DNA of 64,000 nucleotides from NCBI RefSeq assembly GCF_001698205.1, contig NZ_CP016591.1, positions 434,001 through 498,000 on the forward strand, given 5' to 3'. Shown here piece by piece: positions 33,995 to 42,726 of this stretch. A program made the position numbers and the translations under genes. Within the stretch, counting starts at the first letter, position 1, and each line of letters starts with the position of its first letter. The DNA is from Tsuneonella dongtanensis (GTDB lineage Bacteria; Pseudomonadota; Alphaproteobacteria; Sphingomonadales; Sphingomonadaceae). The notes under the pieces were generated by a model that saw nothing but the letters and a program-made list of their open reading frames with translations, made no database searches and was not told the origin of the DNA.

Positions 33995-36355
33995 ATGCCC
34001 AGTTTCGCCCAGAACCTCGAAAAGACCCTCCACGCCGCGCTTGCGGGTGCGGCCGAGCGCCGCCACGAGTACGCGACGCTCGAGCACCTGCTGCTTGCGC
34101 TGATCGACGACGAGGACGCCGCTGCGGTCATGGTCGCCTGCGGTGTCGACCTGTCGGAATTGGGCGAGGTTGTCCGGCGCTATCTCGACGAGGAATACCA
34201 GAAGCTCGAGACCAGCGAGGAGGCCGATCCGCAGCCCACCGCCGGGTTCCAGCGGGTGATCCAGCGCGCAATCCTCCACGTGCAGTCGTCGGGCAAGGAC
34301 ACCGTGACCGGCGCCAACGTGCTCGTGGCGCTGTTTTCCGAGCGCGACAGCTACGCGGTCTATTTCCTCCAGCAGCAGGACATGAGCCGGCTCGACGCGG
34401 TGAGCTACATCAGCCACGGCATCGGCAAGGGCGGAAAGCAGCTCGAATCCAAGCCGCCGCAGGGTCCGGGCGAGAGCGAGGCCCAGCAGGAATCGAAGGG
34501 CGAGGCGAAGGGCGGCAAGGACCAGTCCGCGCTCGACCAGTTCACGGTCAACCTCAACGAGAAGGCGAAGAGCGGCAAGGTCGATCCGTTGATCGGCCGC
34601 GGTCCGGAAGTCGACCGGACGATCCAGATCCTGTGCCGCCGTTCGAAGAACAACCCGCTCTACGTGGGCGATCCGGGCGTGGGCAAGACCGCCATCGCCG
34701 AGGGCCTCGCGCGCAAGATCATCGAGGGCGATGTACCCGAGGTGCTGCAGGACGCGGTGATCTATTCGCTCGACATGGGCGCGCTGCTCGCCGGCACCCG
34801 TTATCGCGGCGACTTCGAGGAGCGGCTCAAGCAGGTCGTCAACGAACTCGAGAAAATGCCCGAGGCGGTGCTGTTCATCGACGAGATCCACACCGTGATC
34901 GGCGCCGGCGCGACGAGCGGCGGTGCGATGGACGCCTCCAACCTCCTGAAGCCCGCGCTGTCGGGCGGGACGATCCGCTGCATCGGCTCGACCACCTACA
35001 AGGAATTCCGCAATCACTTCGAAAAGGACCGCGCGTTGCTGCGCCGGTTCCAGAAGATCGACGTGAACGAGCCGACGGTCGAGGACACGGTCAAGATTCT
35101 GAAAGGGCTGCGCAGCGCGTTCGAGGACCACCACAAGGTCACCTACACCCCCGACGCGATCAAGACCGCGGTCGAGCTCAGCGCGCGCTACATCAACGAC
35201 CGCAAGCTGCCCGACAAGGCGATCGACGTGATCGACGAAGTCGGCGCGATGCAGATGCTGGTCCCGCCCAGCCGCCGCAAGAAGAAGATCACCGCTCGCG
35301 AGATCGAGGCGGTCATCGCGACGATGGCGCGCATCCCGCCCAAGTCGGTCAGCAGCGACGACAAGAAGGCGCTCGAGCACCTCGAACGCGATCTGAAGCA
35401 GGTCGTCTATGGCCAGGACGAGGCGGTGCGGAAGCTGTCGACCGCGATGAAGCTTTCCCGCGCGGGCCTGCGCGATCCGGACAAGCCGATCGGCTCGTTC
35501 CTGTTCTCGGGCCCGACCGGCGTCGGCAAAACCGAGGTCGCGCGCCAGCTCGCGTCGATCATGGGCATCCCGCTTCAGCGCTTCGACATGTCGGAATACA
35601 TGGAGCGGCACAGCGTCAGCCGGCTGATCGGCGCGCCTCCGGGCTATGTTGGCTACGACCAGGGCGGGCTGCTCACCGATGCGATCGACCAGCAGCCGCA
35701 TTGCGTGCTGCTGCTCGACGAGATCGAGAAGGCGCACCCGGACCTGTTCAACATCCTGCTGCAGGTGATGGATAACGGCCGCCTGACCGACCATCACGGC
35801 AAGACGGTCGATTTCCGCAACGTCGTCCTCATCATGACGACCAACGCGGGCGCGTCCGACATGGCGCGGCAGGGCATCGGCTTCGGCGACGTCAGCAAGG
35901 AAGACGCGCAGGACGAGGCGGTGAAGAAGATGTTCACCCCCGAATTCCGCAACCGCCTCGATGCGATCGTGCCGTTCACCTACCTCGGCCGCGAGACCGT
36001 GGCGCGGGTGGTCGACAAGTTCATCCTGCAGCTCGAAATGCAGCTCGCCGATCAGAACGTCCACATCCAGTTCGATTCGGACGCGCGTGGCTGGCTGGCC
36101 GACAAGGGTTACGACAAGCTCTACGGTGCCCGCCCGATGGCCCGCCTGATCCAGGAAAAGATCAAGCAGCCGCTCGCCGAGGAACTGCTGTTCGGCAAAC
36201 TTTCGGGTGGAGGCGAGGTCCACGTCAGCCTCAAGGACGGCCAGCCCGCCTTCGAGCTGACCCCGGCTCCGCCCAAGTCGCGGCCCACGAAGAAAAAGCC
36301 CGCGGCGAAGAAGGGCAAACCGTCGCAGGCCAAGGAGACCAAGGGCGAGGATTGA
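33995..36355 (+). CDS. clpA: ATP-dependent Clp protease ATP-binding subunit ClpA
   Basis: The 786-residue Hsp100 unfoldase has the N-domain with two Clp repeats (1-150), then two AAA+ modules. Walker A sites are GDPGVGKT (225-232) and GPTGVGKT (near 506-513); the first Walker B is [17 protein letters not shown] after [11 protein letters not shown] is the loop that docks on ClpP. A Lys/Pro-rich tail of about 30 residues extends beyond the E. coli length. It unfolds substrates, including N-degron proteins delivered by ClpS, for ClpP; neither clpS nor clpP is in the window. A hairpin lies 38 bases after the stop. Confidence 0.95.
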   Translation: MPSFAQNLEKTLHAALAGAAERRHEYATLEHLLLALIDDEDAAAVMVACGVDLSELGEVVRRYLDEEYQKLETSEEADPQPTAGFQRVIQRAILHVQSSGKDTVTGANVLVALFSERDSYAVYFLQQQDMSRLDAVSYISHGIGKGGKQLESKPPQGPGESEAQQESKGEAKGGKDQSALDQFTVNLNEKAKSGKVDPLIGRGPEVDRTIQILCRRSKNNPLYVGDPGVGKTAIAEGLARKIIEGDVPEVLQDAVIYSLDMGALLAGTRYRGDFEERLKQVVNELEKMPEAVLFIDEIHTVIGAGATSGGAMDASNLLKPALSGGTIRCIGSTTYKEFRNHFEKDRALLRRFQKIDVNEPTVEDTVKILKGLRSAFEDHHKVTYTPDAIKTAVELSARYINDRKLPDKAIDVIDEVGAMQMLVPPSRRKKKITAREIEAVIATMARIPPKSVSSDDKKALEHLERDLKQVVYGQDEAVRKLSTAMKLSRAGLRDPDKPIGSFLFSGPTGVGKTEVARQLASIMGIPLQRFDMSEYMERHSVSRLIGAPPGYVGYDQGGLLTDAIDQQPHCVLLLDEIEKAHPDLFNILLQVMDNGRLTDHHGKTVDFRNVVLIMTTNAGASDMARQGIGFGDVSKEDAQDEAVKKMFTPEFRNRLDAIVPFTYLGRETVARVVDKFILQLEMQLADQNVHIQFDSDARGWLADKGYDKLYGARPMARLIQEKIKQPLAEELLFGKLSGGGEVHVSLKDGQPAFELTPAPPKSRPTKKKPAAKKGKPSQAKETKGED

Positions 36356-36392
36356 TCCGCGCCCACTGGTCAAGTCCGTCCGCATGTGATTG

Positions 36393-36420
36393 AACCTCCT
36401 CCGTTTCCACGGGGGAGGTT
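36393..36420 (+). promoter_or_regulatory. Hairpin sequestering the ribosome-binding site of the S9 peptidase gene
   Basis: AACCTCCTCCG (36393-36403) pairs with CGGGGGAGGTT (36410-36420) over 11 base pairs including one G-U, with loop TTTCCA. The right arm contains GGAGG, the ribosome-binding site for GTG at 36426. The same hairpin lies 38 bases after the clpA stop and is followed by only a short T run, so it may be a weak clpA terminator, a translational switch, or both. Confidence 0.6.
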
Positions 36421-36425
36421 TGGTC

Positions 36426-38456
36426 GTGCGTGCAATCGGTCTGGCAGCATTGTTTCTGGCATTGGCGAGCCCGCTCGCGGCGCAGGACGGCCCCAGCCGG
36501 ACTTTCACCGGGCAGGACCTGTTCGGGATTTCGGTTGCCGGCGACCCGCAGATCAGTCCCGACGGACGCAGGATCGCCTACGTGCGTCGCTCGGCCGACG
36601 TGATGACCGACCGGATGCGGCCGACCATCTGGCTGGTGGACGTCGGCACCGGCGCGGAAGAACCGCTCGTCGCCGGACCGGGCTCGCATATGAGCCCGCG
36701 CTGGTCGCCCGACGGCAAGCGGCTGGCCTATGTCTCGACTGCCGAGGGCGGCGCGCCGCAGCTCTACGTGCGCTGGATGGACAGTGGGGAAGCGGCGCGG
36801 CTGACCGGCCTGCCCAACAGCCCGACGGGCCTCACATGGTCTCCGGATGGCCGGACGATCGCCTACGCGATGATCGTGCCCGATGAGGGGCCCAAGCTCG
36901 GCGCGGCACCGGCGAACAAGCCCGAGGGTGCGCAGTGGGCGCCGCCGCTCGAGATCATCGACCGGGTAACCTTTCGCGCAGACGGCGCGGGCGACCTCAA
37001 GCCCGGGTTCAGCCACGTGTTCACGATCCCCGCGACCGGGGGCGCGCCACGCCAGCTTACCTTCGGCACGTTCAATCACGACGGCGGGCTCGACTTCACG
37101 CCCGACAGCCGGGCGCTAATCGTCGGCGGCAATCGCAACGAAGGCTGGCAGCGTGAGGCGCGCGAAAGCGAGCTGTTCCGGATCGATCTTTCCAGCGGGA
37201 CCCTGCGCGCCATCACCAGCCGCAAGGGACCCGACTTCCGGCCGGTCGTATCGCCCGACGGTCGCATGATCGCCTGGCTCGGCAACGACGACATCGGCAA
37301 GGCATTCGCCAGCACACTCCTCTACGTCGGCAACGCCGACGGCACAGGAGCCCGGCTACTGGCTCCGGGCCTCGACCGCGGAATCGACGCGCTCGAATGG
37401 TCGGCCGACAGTCGCTCGCTGCTGATCAAGTACGATGACGACGGCAAGGGCCGGCTCGCCCGCATCGGGCTCGACGGATCGGTTCGCCCGATCACCGATG
37501 CGCTCGCTGGCGGGAGCCTCGACCGGCCCTACACCGGGGGAGAATTCAGCGCCGCCGACAACGGGTCGATCGCGTTCACCACCGGCGACGTCGACACGCC
37601 CGGCGACGTGGCCGTCATCGCGGGCGGACGGACCCGCGTGCTGACCGACCTCAACGCACAGCTTCGCGCCAAGGACCTGGGGCAGGTGCGAGAGATCGCG
37701 GTCACCGCGCCCGACGGCCTCCGCGTGCCGGCGTGGCTGCTGACCCCGCCCGGCTACGTCGAAGGCACGAAAGTCCCGACGATTCTCGAGATCCACGGTG
37801 GCCCGGCGACCGCCTATGGCCCGTATTTCGCGACCGATTACCAGCTCTACGCCGCGGCCGGCTATGCGGTGCTCTATACCAACCCGCGGGGATCGACGAG
37901 CTACGGCCAGGCGTTCACCGACCACATCGAGCGCGCCTATCCCGGGAAGGACCATGACGACCTGATGGCGGCGGTCGACGCCGCGGTCGCCGCCGGGATC
38001 GCCGATCCGGACAACCTGTTCATCACCGGCGGGTCGGGCGGCGGCGTGCTGACCGCCTGGGCGATCGGCAAGACCGACCGGTTCAAGGCCGCCGCCGTCC
38101 AGAAGCCGGTGATCAACATGGTCAGCCAGGTGCTGGTGGCCGACAACCCCGCCTATTTCGGGCCCTACTGGTTCGGCCAGATGCCGTGGGAAGCGCCCGA
38201 GGCCTACTGGGCGCGCTCGCCATTGAGCCTCGTGGGCAACGTGAAGACCCCGACCATCGTCGTCGTCGGCACAGAAGACCGCAGGACGCCGCCGGTCGAA
38301 GCCGAGCAGTACTACGCCGCGCTGCAGGCCCGCGAGGTCCCGACCGCGCTGGTCCGCGTGCCGGGCGCGAGCCACTCGATCACCGCGCGACCCAGCCAGT
38401 CGGCCGCCAGGGCGAGCGCGATCATCGCCTGGTTCGACAAGTACCGGACGAAATAG
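36426..38456 (+). CDS. S9 family (prolyl oligopeptidase-type) dipeptidyl peptidase, exported
   Basis: The 676-residue protein has an N-terminal signal peptide (VVRAIGLAALFLALASPLAAQ), a seven-bladed propeller built from WD-like repeats (QISPDGRRIAY, SPRWSPDGKRLAY, TWSPDGRTIAY) and a C-terminal alpha/beta hydrolase. The catalytic Ser is in TGGSGGGV (near residue 537), the Asp in GTEDRRTPP (near 617) and the His in PGASHS (near 650). It should release dipeptides or short peptides in the periplasm. GTG at 36426 was chosen because GGAGG lies 6 bases before it and the signal peptide starts there; that ribosome-binding site is inside a hairpin. Confidence 0.9.
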   Translation: MRAIGLAALFLALASPLAAQDGPSRTFTGQDLFGISVAGDPQISPDGRRIAYVRRSADVMTDRMRPTIWLVDVGTGAEEPLVAGPGSHMSPRWSPDGKRLAYVSTAEGGAPQLYVRWMDSGEAARLTGLPNSPTGLTWSPDGRTIAYAMIVPDEGPKLGAAPANKPEGAQWAPPLEIIDRVTFRADGAGDLKPGFSHVFTIPATGGAPRQLTFGTFNHDGGLDFTPDSRALIVGGNRNEGWQREARESELFRIDLSSGTLRAITSRKGPDFRPVVSPDGRMIAWLGNDDIGKAFASTLLYVGNADGTGARLLAPGLDRGIDALEWSADSRSLLIKYDDDGKGRLARIGLDGSVRPITDALAGGSLDRPYTGGEFSAADNGSIAFTTGDVDTPGDVAVIAGGRTRVLTDLNAQLRAKDLGQVREIAVTAPDGLRVPAWLLTPPGYVEGTKVPTILEIHGGPATAYGPYFATDYQLYAAAGYAVLYTNPRGSTSYGQAFTDHIERAYPGKDHDDLMAAVDAAVAAGIADPDNLFITGGSGGGVLTAWAIGKTDRFKAAAVQKPVINMVSQVLVADNPAYFGPYWFGQMPWEAPEAYWARSPLSLVGNVKTPTIVVVGTEDRRTPPVEAEQYYAALQAREVPTALVRVPGASHSITARPSQSAARASAIIAWFDKYRTK

Positions 38457-38490
38457 GAAACGCCTGCGCGTCCCGTCCGTTGGGCAGGCG

Positions 38491-39495
38491 ATGGCGCGCG
38501 ACTTCGCATGGATCCGGCCCGAGCCGTGGGGCATCCACGTGGTCCCCGCGGACACGTGGATCGACCCGGCGCGGCCGGTACCGCACGCGCTCGTAACCCA
38601 CGGCCACGCCGATCACGCGCGCGGCGGTCACGGCGTCACGGTGGCGACACCCGAGACGCTGGCGATCATGGACCTGCGCTACAACACCCGCGAGGGAGCC
38701 ACCCCGGTGGCCTATGGCGAGAGTATCGACCTGAAAGGCGGCGTCCGCGCCACCTATGTACCAGCCGGCCACGTTCTCGGCAGCGCGCAGATCCTGCTCG
38801 AGCACGCCGGTGAACGTGTTGTCGTGACCGGCGACTACAAGCGCCGACCCGATCCGACCTGTCCGCCCTTCGAAGTGACGCCCTGCGACATCTTCGTCAC
38901 CGAAGCGACCTTCGGCCTGCCGCTGTTCACCCACCCGCCGATCGCCGACGAGATGGCGAAGCTGCTGGGCCGCCTGGCGGCGCATCCCGACCGCTGCGTC
39001 CTCGTCGGTGCCTACGCGCTGGGAAAGGCGCAGCGGGTCATCGCCGAGCTGCGCGCGGCAGGTCACCGCGAGCCGATCTACCTGCACGGCGCGCTCGAGC
39101 GGATGTGCCGCCTCTACGAGGAGTTCGGCGTCGATCTCGGCGAACTGCGACTTGTGAGCGGGGCAACGAAGGACGACATGCGAGGGCGCGTAGTCATGTG
39201 TCCGCCTTCGGCACTCAACGACCGGTGGTCACGCCGCCTGCCCGAGCCGATCACCGCGATGGCGAGCGGATGGATGCGCGTGCGCCAGCGCGCCCGCCAG
39301 CGCAATGTCGAGCTGCCTTTGGTTATATCGGACCACGCCGACTGGGGCGAGCTCACCCGCACGGTCGAGGAAGTGGACCCCCGCGAGACGTGGATCACCC
39401 ATGGCCGCGAAGAGGCGCTCCTGCGCTGGCACCAGTTGCACCAGCGCAAGGCGCGCGCCCTCGCCCTCGTCGGTTACGAGGACGAGGATGACTGA
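38491..39495 (+). CDS. Ligase-associated DNA exonuclease (MBL fold)
   Basis: The 334-residue metallo-beta-lactamase-fold protein of the beta-CASP-like/SNM1-type group has the metal motif THGHADHARGG, VVTGDYKRRPDPTCPP, and the late SDHADWGEL. It belongs to the family always associated with an ATP-dependent DNA ligase and a Lhr helicase in bacteria, thought to process DNA ends for repair. The partner ligase lies downstream at 39950, but an oppositely oriented gene separates the two. No Lhr helicase or associated phosphoesterase is in the window. Confidence 0.9.
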   Translation: MARDFAWIRPEPWGIHVVPADTWIDPARPVPHALVTHGHADHARGGHGVTVATPETLAIMDLRYNTREGATPVAYGESIDLKGGVRATYVPAGHVLGSAQILLEHAGERVVVTGDYKRRPDPTCPPFEVTPCDIFVTEATFGLPLFTHPPIADEMAKLLGRLAAHPDRCVLVGAYALGKAQRVIAELRAAGHREPIYLHGALERMCRLYEEFGVDLGELRLVSGATKDDMRGRVVMCPPSALNDRWSRRLPEPITAMASGWMRVRQRARQRNVELPLVISDHADWGELTRTVEEVDPRETWITHGREEALLRWHQLHQRKARALALVGYEDEDD

Positions 39496-39502
39496 CGGCG
39501 GG

Positions 39503-39868
39503 TCACCCCTCGATGGCGGTCAGCGCGGCTTCGATCTTGGCGAGCATCTCGTCGGTGATCATGCCGTTCGAGAACGGCTGCACCTGCTTCAGGCTCATCG
39601 CCTTGAACTGGCCGTAGGCCGGATGCGCGTCGACGCCGGGAAGCGATGCTTCCACCGCAGCCTTGGCCTTCGGGTTCGCCATCAACGCCTCGATCGGAGT
39701 GTCGAGCGAGAGCTTCGCCGCCGCGGTACCGTGAGCCGCATGGGCGGAGTGGTCAGCATGCGCCGAATGGTCCATGCCGGCGTGCATCGAATGGTCTTGG
39801 GCGGGCGCTGCCTGGGCGAAGGCCGGACCGGCCGCGAGCACCGCAGCGGCGGCGAGATACCTGATCAT
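39503..39868 (-). CDS. Secreted histidine-rich protein of unknown function
   Basis: The 121-residue protein has a signal peptide (MIRYLAAAAVLAAGPAFAQA) and then a histidine-rich segment at residues 26-46 built on DHSMHA, DHSAHA and DHSAHA repeats, which is likely to bind copper, nickel or zinc in the periplasm. The rest is a helical domain with DTPIEALMANPKAKAAVE and a conserved-looking C-terminus. I do not recognise the family. It lies between the two genes of a DNA-repair pair on the opposite strand, an unusual position. Its role there is unknown. Confidence 0.75.
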   Translation of the reverse strand: MIRYLAAAAVLAAGPAFAQAAPAQDHSMHAGMDHSAHADHSAHAAHGTAAAKLSLDTPIEALMANPKAKAAVEASLPGVDAHPAYGQFKAMSLKQVQPFSNGMITDEMLAKIEAALTAIEG

Positions 39869-39949
39869 GTCTGTCGAAACTCCCGATCCGCGGCGCTCCG
39901 TGCCCCGCGTGACGGCGTCCCTGTACCAGCCCAGATGAACCGCGCCTAG

Positions 39950-41542
39950 ATGGACGAACTCGCCGCCCTGATCGACGCTCTCGTCTATACCCGCAGCCGC
40001 AACGAGAAGCTGCGGCTGATCGCCGAATACCTGCGCGAAACGCCCGATCCCGATCGCGGCTGGGCGCTCGCGGCGCTGACCGACGGGCTCGACTTTCCCG
40101 CCGTCAAGTCGTCGGCGATCCGCACGATGCTGATGGAGCGGATCGACCCAGTGCTCTGGACGCTGAGCCGCGACTTCGTGGGCGATACCGCCGAAACCGC
40201 GAGCCTGCTCTGGCCGACGCCGGACAATCCGCCCGACCCGCCGAGCGTGAGCGAAACGGTGGCCTTGCTCGGCGCAATGAACCGCAAGACGGTCTTTACC
40301 GAGCTGCCCGCGCTGATGGACCGGCTCGACAGTTCGGGCCGTTACGCGCTCCTGAAGCTGGCCACCGGCGCGATGCGGATCGGCATCTCGAGCCGCCTCG
40401 CCAAGGTCGCGTTCGCGCAGGCATTCGATGTCGGTGTGGAGGAAGTGGAGGAGCACTGGCACGGGCTGACCCCGCCCTACGAACCGCTGTTCGCCTGGGC
40501 CGCGCACGGCGAAGCGCCGCCGGACACCGCGAACATGCCGACGTTCCGCCCCTTTATGCTCGCGCATCCGCTTGAAGATACGGTGGTCGACCTGGCGGAC
40601 TACGCCGCCGAATGGAAATGGGACGGCATTCGCGTGCAACTCGTCCGCATGGGCGGCGAGACTCGGCTCTATTCCCGCGGCGGCGACGATATTTCCGCGA
40701 CTTTCCCCGAGCTCCTCGACGTGCTGCCGATGGATGCGGTGCTTGACGGGGAATTGCTCGTGCGCGGCAGTCACCAGGGCGGGGAAGAGGGCGGGGCGGC
40801 GAGCTTCAACGCGCTCCAGCAGCGTCTGGGCCGGAAGACCGTGGCGAAGAAGATGCTCGCCGAATACCCGGCCTTCGTGCGGCTCTACGACGTGCTGATA
40901 CTCGAAGGGAAAGACCTGCGCGAGCGTGAGTGGGAGGCGCGGCGGACCGCGCTCGAGGCGCTGATGCCGCGTCTGCCCGTCAGCCATTTCGATCTCAGCC
41001 AGGTGATCGAAGCGGCCCATTTCGACGACCTTGCCGAGATCCGGAGCCGGACCCGCGACGACGCCATCGAGGGCCTCATGCTCAAGCGACGCGATTCGCC
41101 CTATATCGCTGGGCGCCGGGTCGGCCTGTGGTACAAGTGGAAGCGCGACCCGCTGCTGATCGACTGCGTGCTGATGTACGCCCAGCGCGGCAGCGGAAAG
41201 CGGTCGAGCTTCTACAGCGATTACACCTTCGGCTGCTGGGACGGCGACCCGGACGCCGGCGCGGAACTGCTCCCAGTCGGCAAGGCCTATTCGGGTTTCA
41301 CCGACGAGGAGCTCAAGAAGATCGACCGCCACGTGCGCACCCACACGGTCAACCGCTTCGGGCCGGTACGCGAGACCGACCGCAGCCTGGTATTCGAGGT
41401 CGCGTTCGATTCGGTGCACGAAAGCAAGCGCCACAAGTCCGGCCTCGCGATGCGCTTCCCGCGCATCCACCGGATCCGCTGGGACAAGCCCGTGCACGAG
41501 GCCGACCGGATCGAGGCACTGCGGGCGTTGATCAGGGACTAG
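39950..41542 (+). CDS. ATP-dependent DNA ligase (LigB/LigC-type, exonuclease-associated)
   Basis: The 530-residue ligase has an N-terminal DNA-binding domain (1-200), the nucleotidyltransferase domain with the adenylated Lys223 in EWKWDGIRVQ, DGELLVRG as motif III-like, and the C-terminal OB domain (YKWKRDPLLIDCVLMYAQRGSGKR). It seals nicks using ATP, beside the NAD-dependent LigA not seen here. The family is found next to the MBL exonuclease; here a minus-strand gene lies between. ATG at 39950 follows closely after the divergent His-rich gene start. Confidence 0.92.
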   Translation: MDELAALIDALVYTRSRNEKLRLIAEYLRETPDPDRGWALAALTDGLDFPAVKSSAIRTMLMERIDPVLWTLSRDFVGDTAETASLLWPTPDNPPDPPSVSETVALLGAMNRKTVFTELPALMDRLDSSGRYALLKLATGAMRIGISSRLAKVAFAQAFDVGVEEVEEHWHGLTPPYEPLFAWAAHGEAPPDTANMPTFRPFMLAHPLEDTVVDLADYAAEWKWDGIRVQLVRMGGETRLYSRGGDDISATFPELLDVLPMDAVLDGELLVRGSHQGGEEGGAASFNALQQRLGRKTVAKKMLAEYPAFVRLYDVLILEGKDLREREWEARRTALEALMPRLPVSHFDLSQVIEAAHFDDLAEIRSRTRDDAIEGLMLKRRDSPYIAGRRVGLWYKWKRDPLLIDCVLMYAQRGSGKRSSFYSDYTFGCWDGDPDAGAELLPVGKAYSGFTDEELKKIDRHVRTHTVNRFGPVRETDRSLVFEVAFDSVHESKRHKSGLAMRFPRIHRIRWDKPVHEADRIEALRALIRD

Positions 41543-41582
41543 GCGCGGCCTACCGGTAGCGAAACCAACCGGAGACCCGCCC

Positions 41583-42098
41583 TTGTCCTACTCGACCGCC
41601 GCGATCGCCACCTTCAACAACGTACTCGGCACGCTCGACCACCTCGCGGCCAAAGCGGAGGCTGCGGGACTTCCAGACAACTTGCTTGCGGATGCAAAAC
41701 TGGCGGACGACATGTTCCCGCTGGAAACCCAGTTCCGCATCGCGATAAACCAGGCCTACATGGGCCTCGGCCGCGTCTGGGGCATGGACATCCCCCTGGA
41801 CGAAGCAGCCTACGCGACGTTTGCCGAAGTGCGCGAGCGGCTGGCGGCGGCCAGGGATCGCATTACGGAAGCGGAGGAACGCGAAGCCGCACCTTCCGAT
41901 GCAGAGATCGACATGACGTTGCCCAACGGCATGCGCTTCGTGATGCAGGCGCACGAGTATCTGCGCGACTGGACAATGCCGAACGTCTACTTCCACGCGT
42001 CGACGGCGTACGGGCTGTTGCGCCGCGAGGGACTGGCGCTCGGCAAGGTCGATTTCATGGGGTTCCTGCTGCGCTACGCGAAACCCCCAGCCGCTTGA
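41583..42098 (+). CDS. DUF1993 family protein
   Basis: The 171-residue soluble helical protein matches the DUF1993 pattern: a DinB-like four-helix arrangement with NVLGTLDHLAAKA, ADDMFPLETQFRIAINQA and FHASTAYGLLRREG. Its biochemical role is unknown. The start is TTG with GGAGA seven bases upstream. It follows the ligase gene by 40 bases on the same strand and is convergent with the gamma-carbonic anhydrase gene 28 bases away. Confidence 0.8.
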   Translation: MSYSTAAIATFNNVLGTLDHLAAKAEAAGLPDNLLADAKLADDMFPLETQFRIAINQAYMGLGRVWGMDIPLDEAAYATFAEVRERLAAARDRITEAEEREAAPSDAEIDMTLPNGMRFVMQAHEYLRDWTMPNVYFHASTAYGLLRREGLALGKVDFMGFLLRYAKPPAA

Positions 42099-42126
42099 TC
42101 CCTAGCGAAAGTCGCGCCGCGCAACC

Positions 42127-42726
42127 TTAGCCTTGCGTGCGGCCATCATCGGGGTGCGGGCCCAGCGCACCCGCGATGGCGAGGGCGTGCGCTTTCGCGT
42201 TCTCGACGTAATGCGCGACGCCCATGCGCATGCCGGCGACGGCCATGTCGTCGAGATCGCGCATCTTGCGCGCCGGACGGCCGCCCCAGAGCTCGCGCGC
42301 TTCCATGACCTTGCCTTCAGTCAGCATGGCACCTGCGGCGAGCATCGCGTCGGACCCGATCACCGCCTTGTTCATCGCGATCGCACCGAGGCCCACGAAG
42401 CCGCGATCCTCGATCCGGCAACCGTGGAGCATGACCATGTGGCCCACCAGTACGTCGTCGCCGATGATCAGCGGGCTGCCATCGGGATCGCCGGGCCGCT
42501 GGGGATCGCAGTGGAGCACGCTGCCGTCCTGGATGTTGGTCCGCTCTCCGATTACGATCCGACTGACGTCGGCGCGCAGGACGCAATTGTACCAGACGCT
42601 CGAGTCCGCCCCGATCGTGACGTCGCCGATGATCGTGCACCCCGGGGCGATGAAGGCGCTGTCGTGGATCTGCGGCGCCCGCCCGTGGATCGGGACCAGG
42701 GTAACGCCGGGGCGATGGGTGCTCAC
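42127..42726 (-). CDS. Gamma-carbonic anhydrase family protein
   Basis: The 199-residue left-handed beta-helix protein carries the metal ligands His72 (VLHCD), His96 and His101 (VGHMVMLHGC) of the CaiE/PaaY/gamma-carbonic anhydrase group, with IGADSSVWYNCVLRAD near the start. It may hydrate CO2 or be a non-enzymatic homologue. The start is GTG, overlapping the upstream stop by 4 bases (GTGA). It is the last gene of the hemB operon. Confidence 0.88.
   Translation of the reverse strand: MSTHRPGVTLVPIHGRAPQIHDSAFIAPGCTIIGDVTIGADSSVWYNCVLRADVSRIVIGERTNIQDGSVLHCDPQRPGDPDGSPLIIGDDVLVGHMVMLHGCRIEDRGFVGLGAIAMNKAVIGSDAMLAAGAMLTEGKVMEARELWGGRPARKMRDLDDMAVAGMRMGVAHYVENAKAHALAIAGALGPHPDDGRTQG

Noticed and set aside
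33944-36508. 854-codon open frame antisense to clpA
   Set aside because: It mirrors clpA codon bias in GC-rich DNA, shows no domain-like sequence, and clpA is unambiguous.
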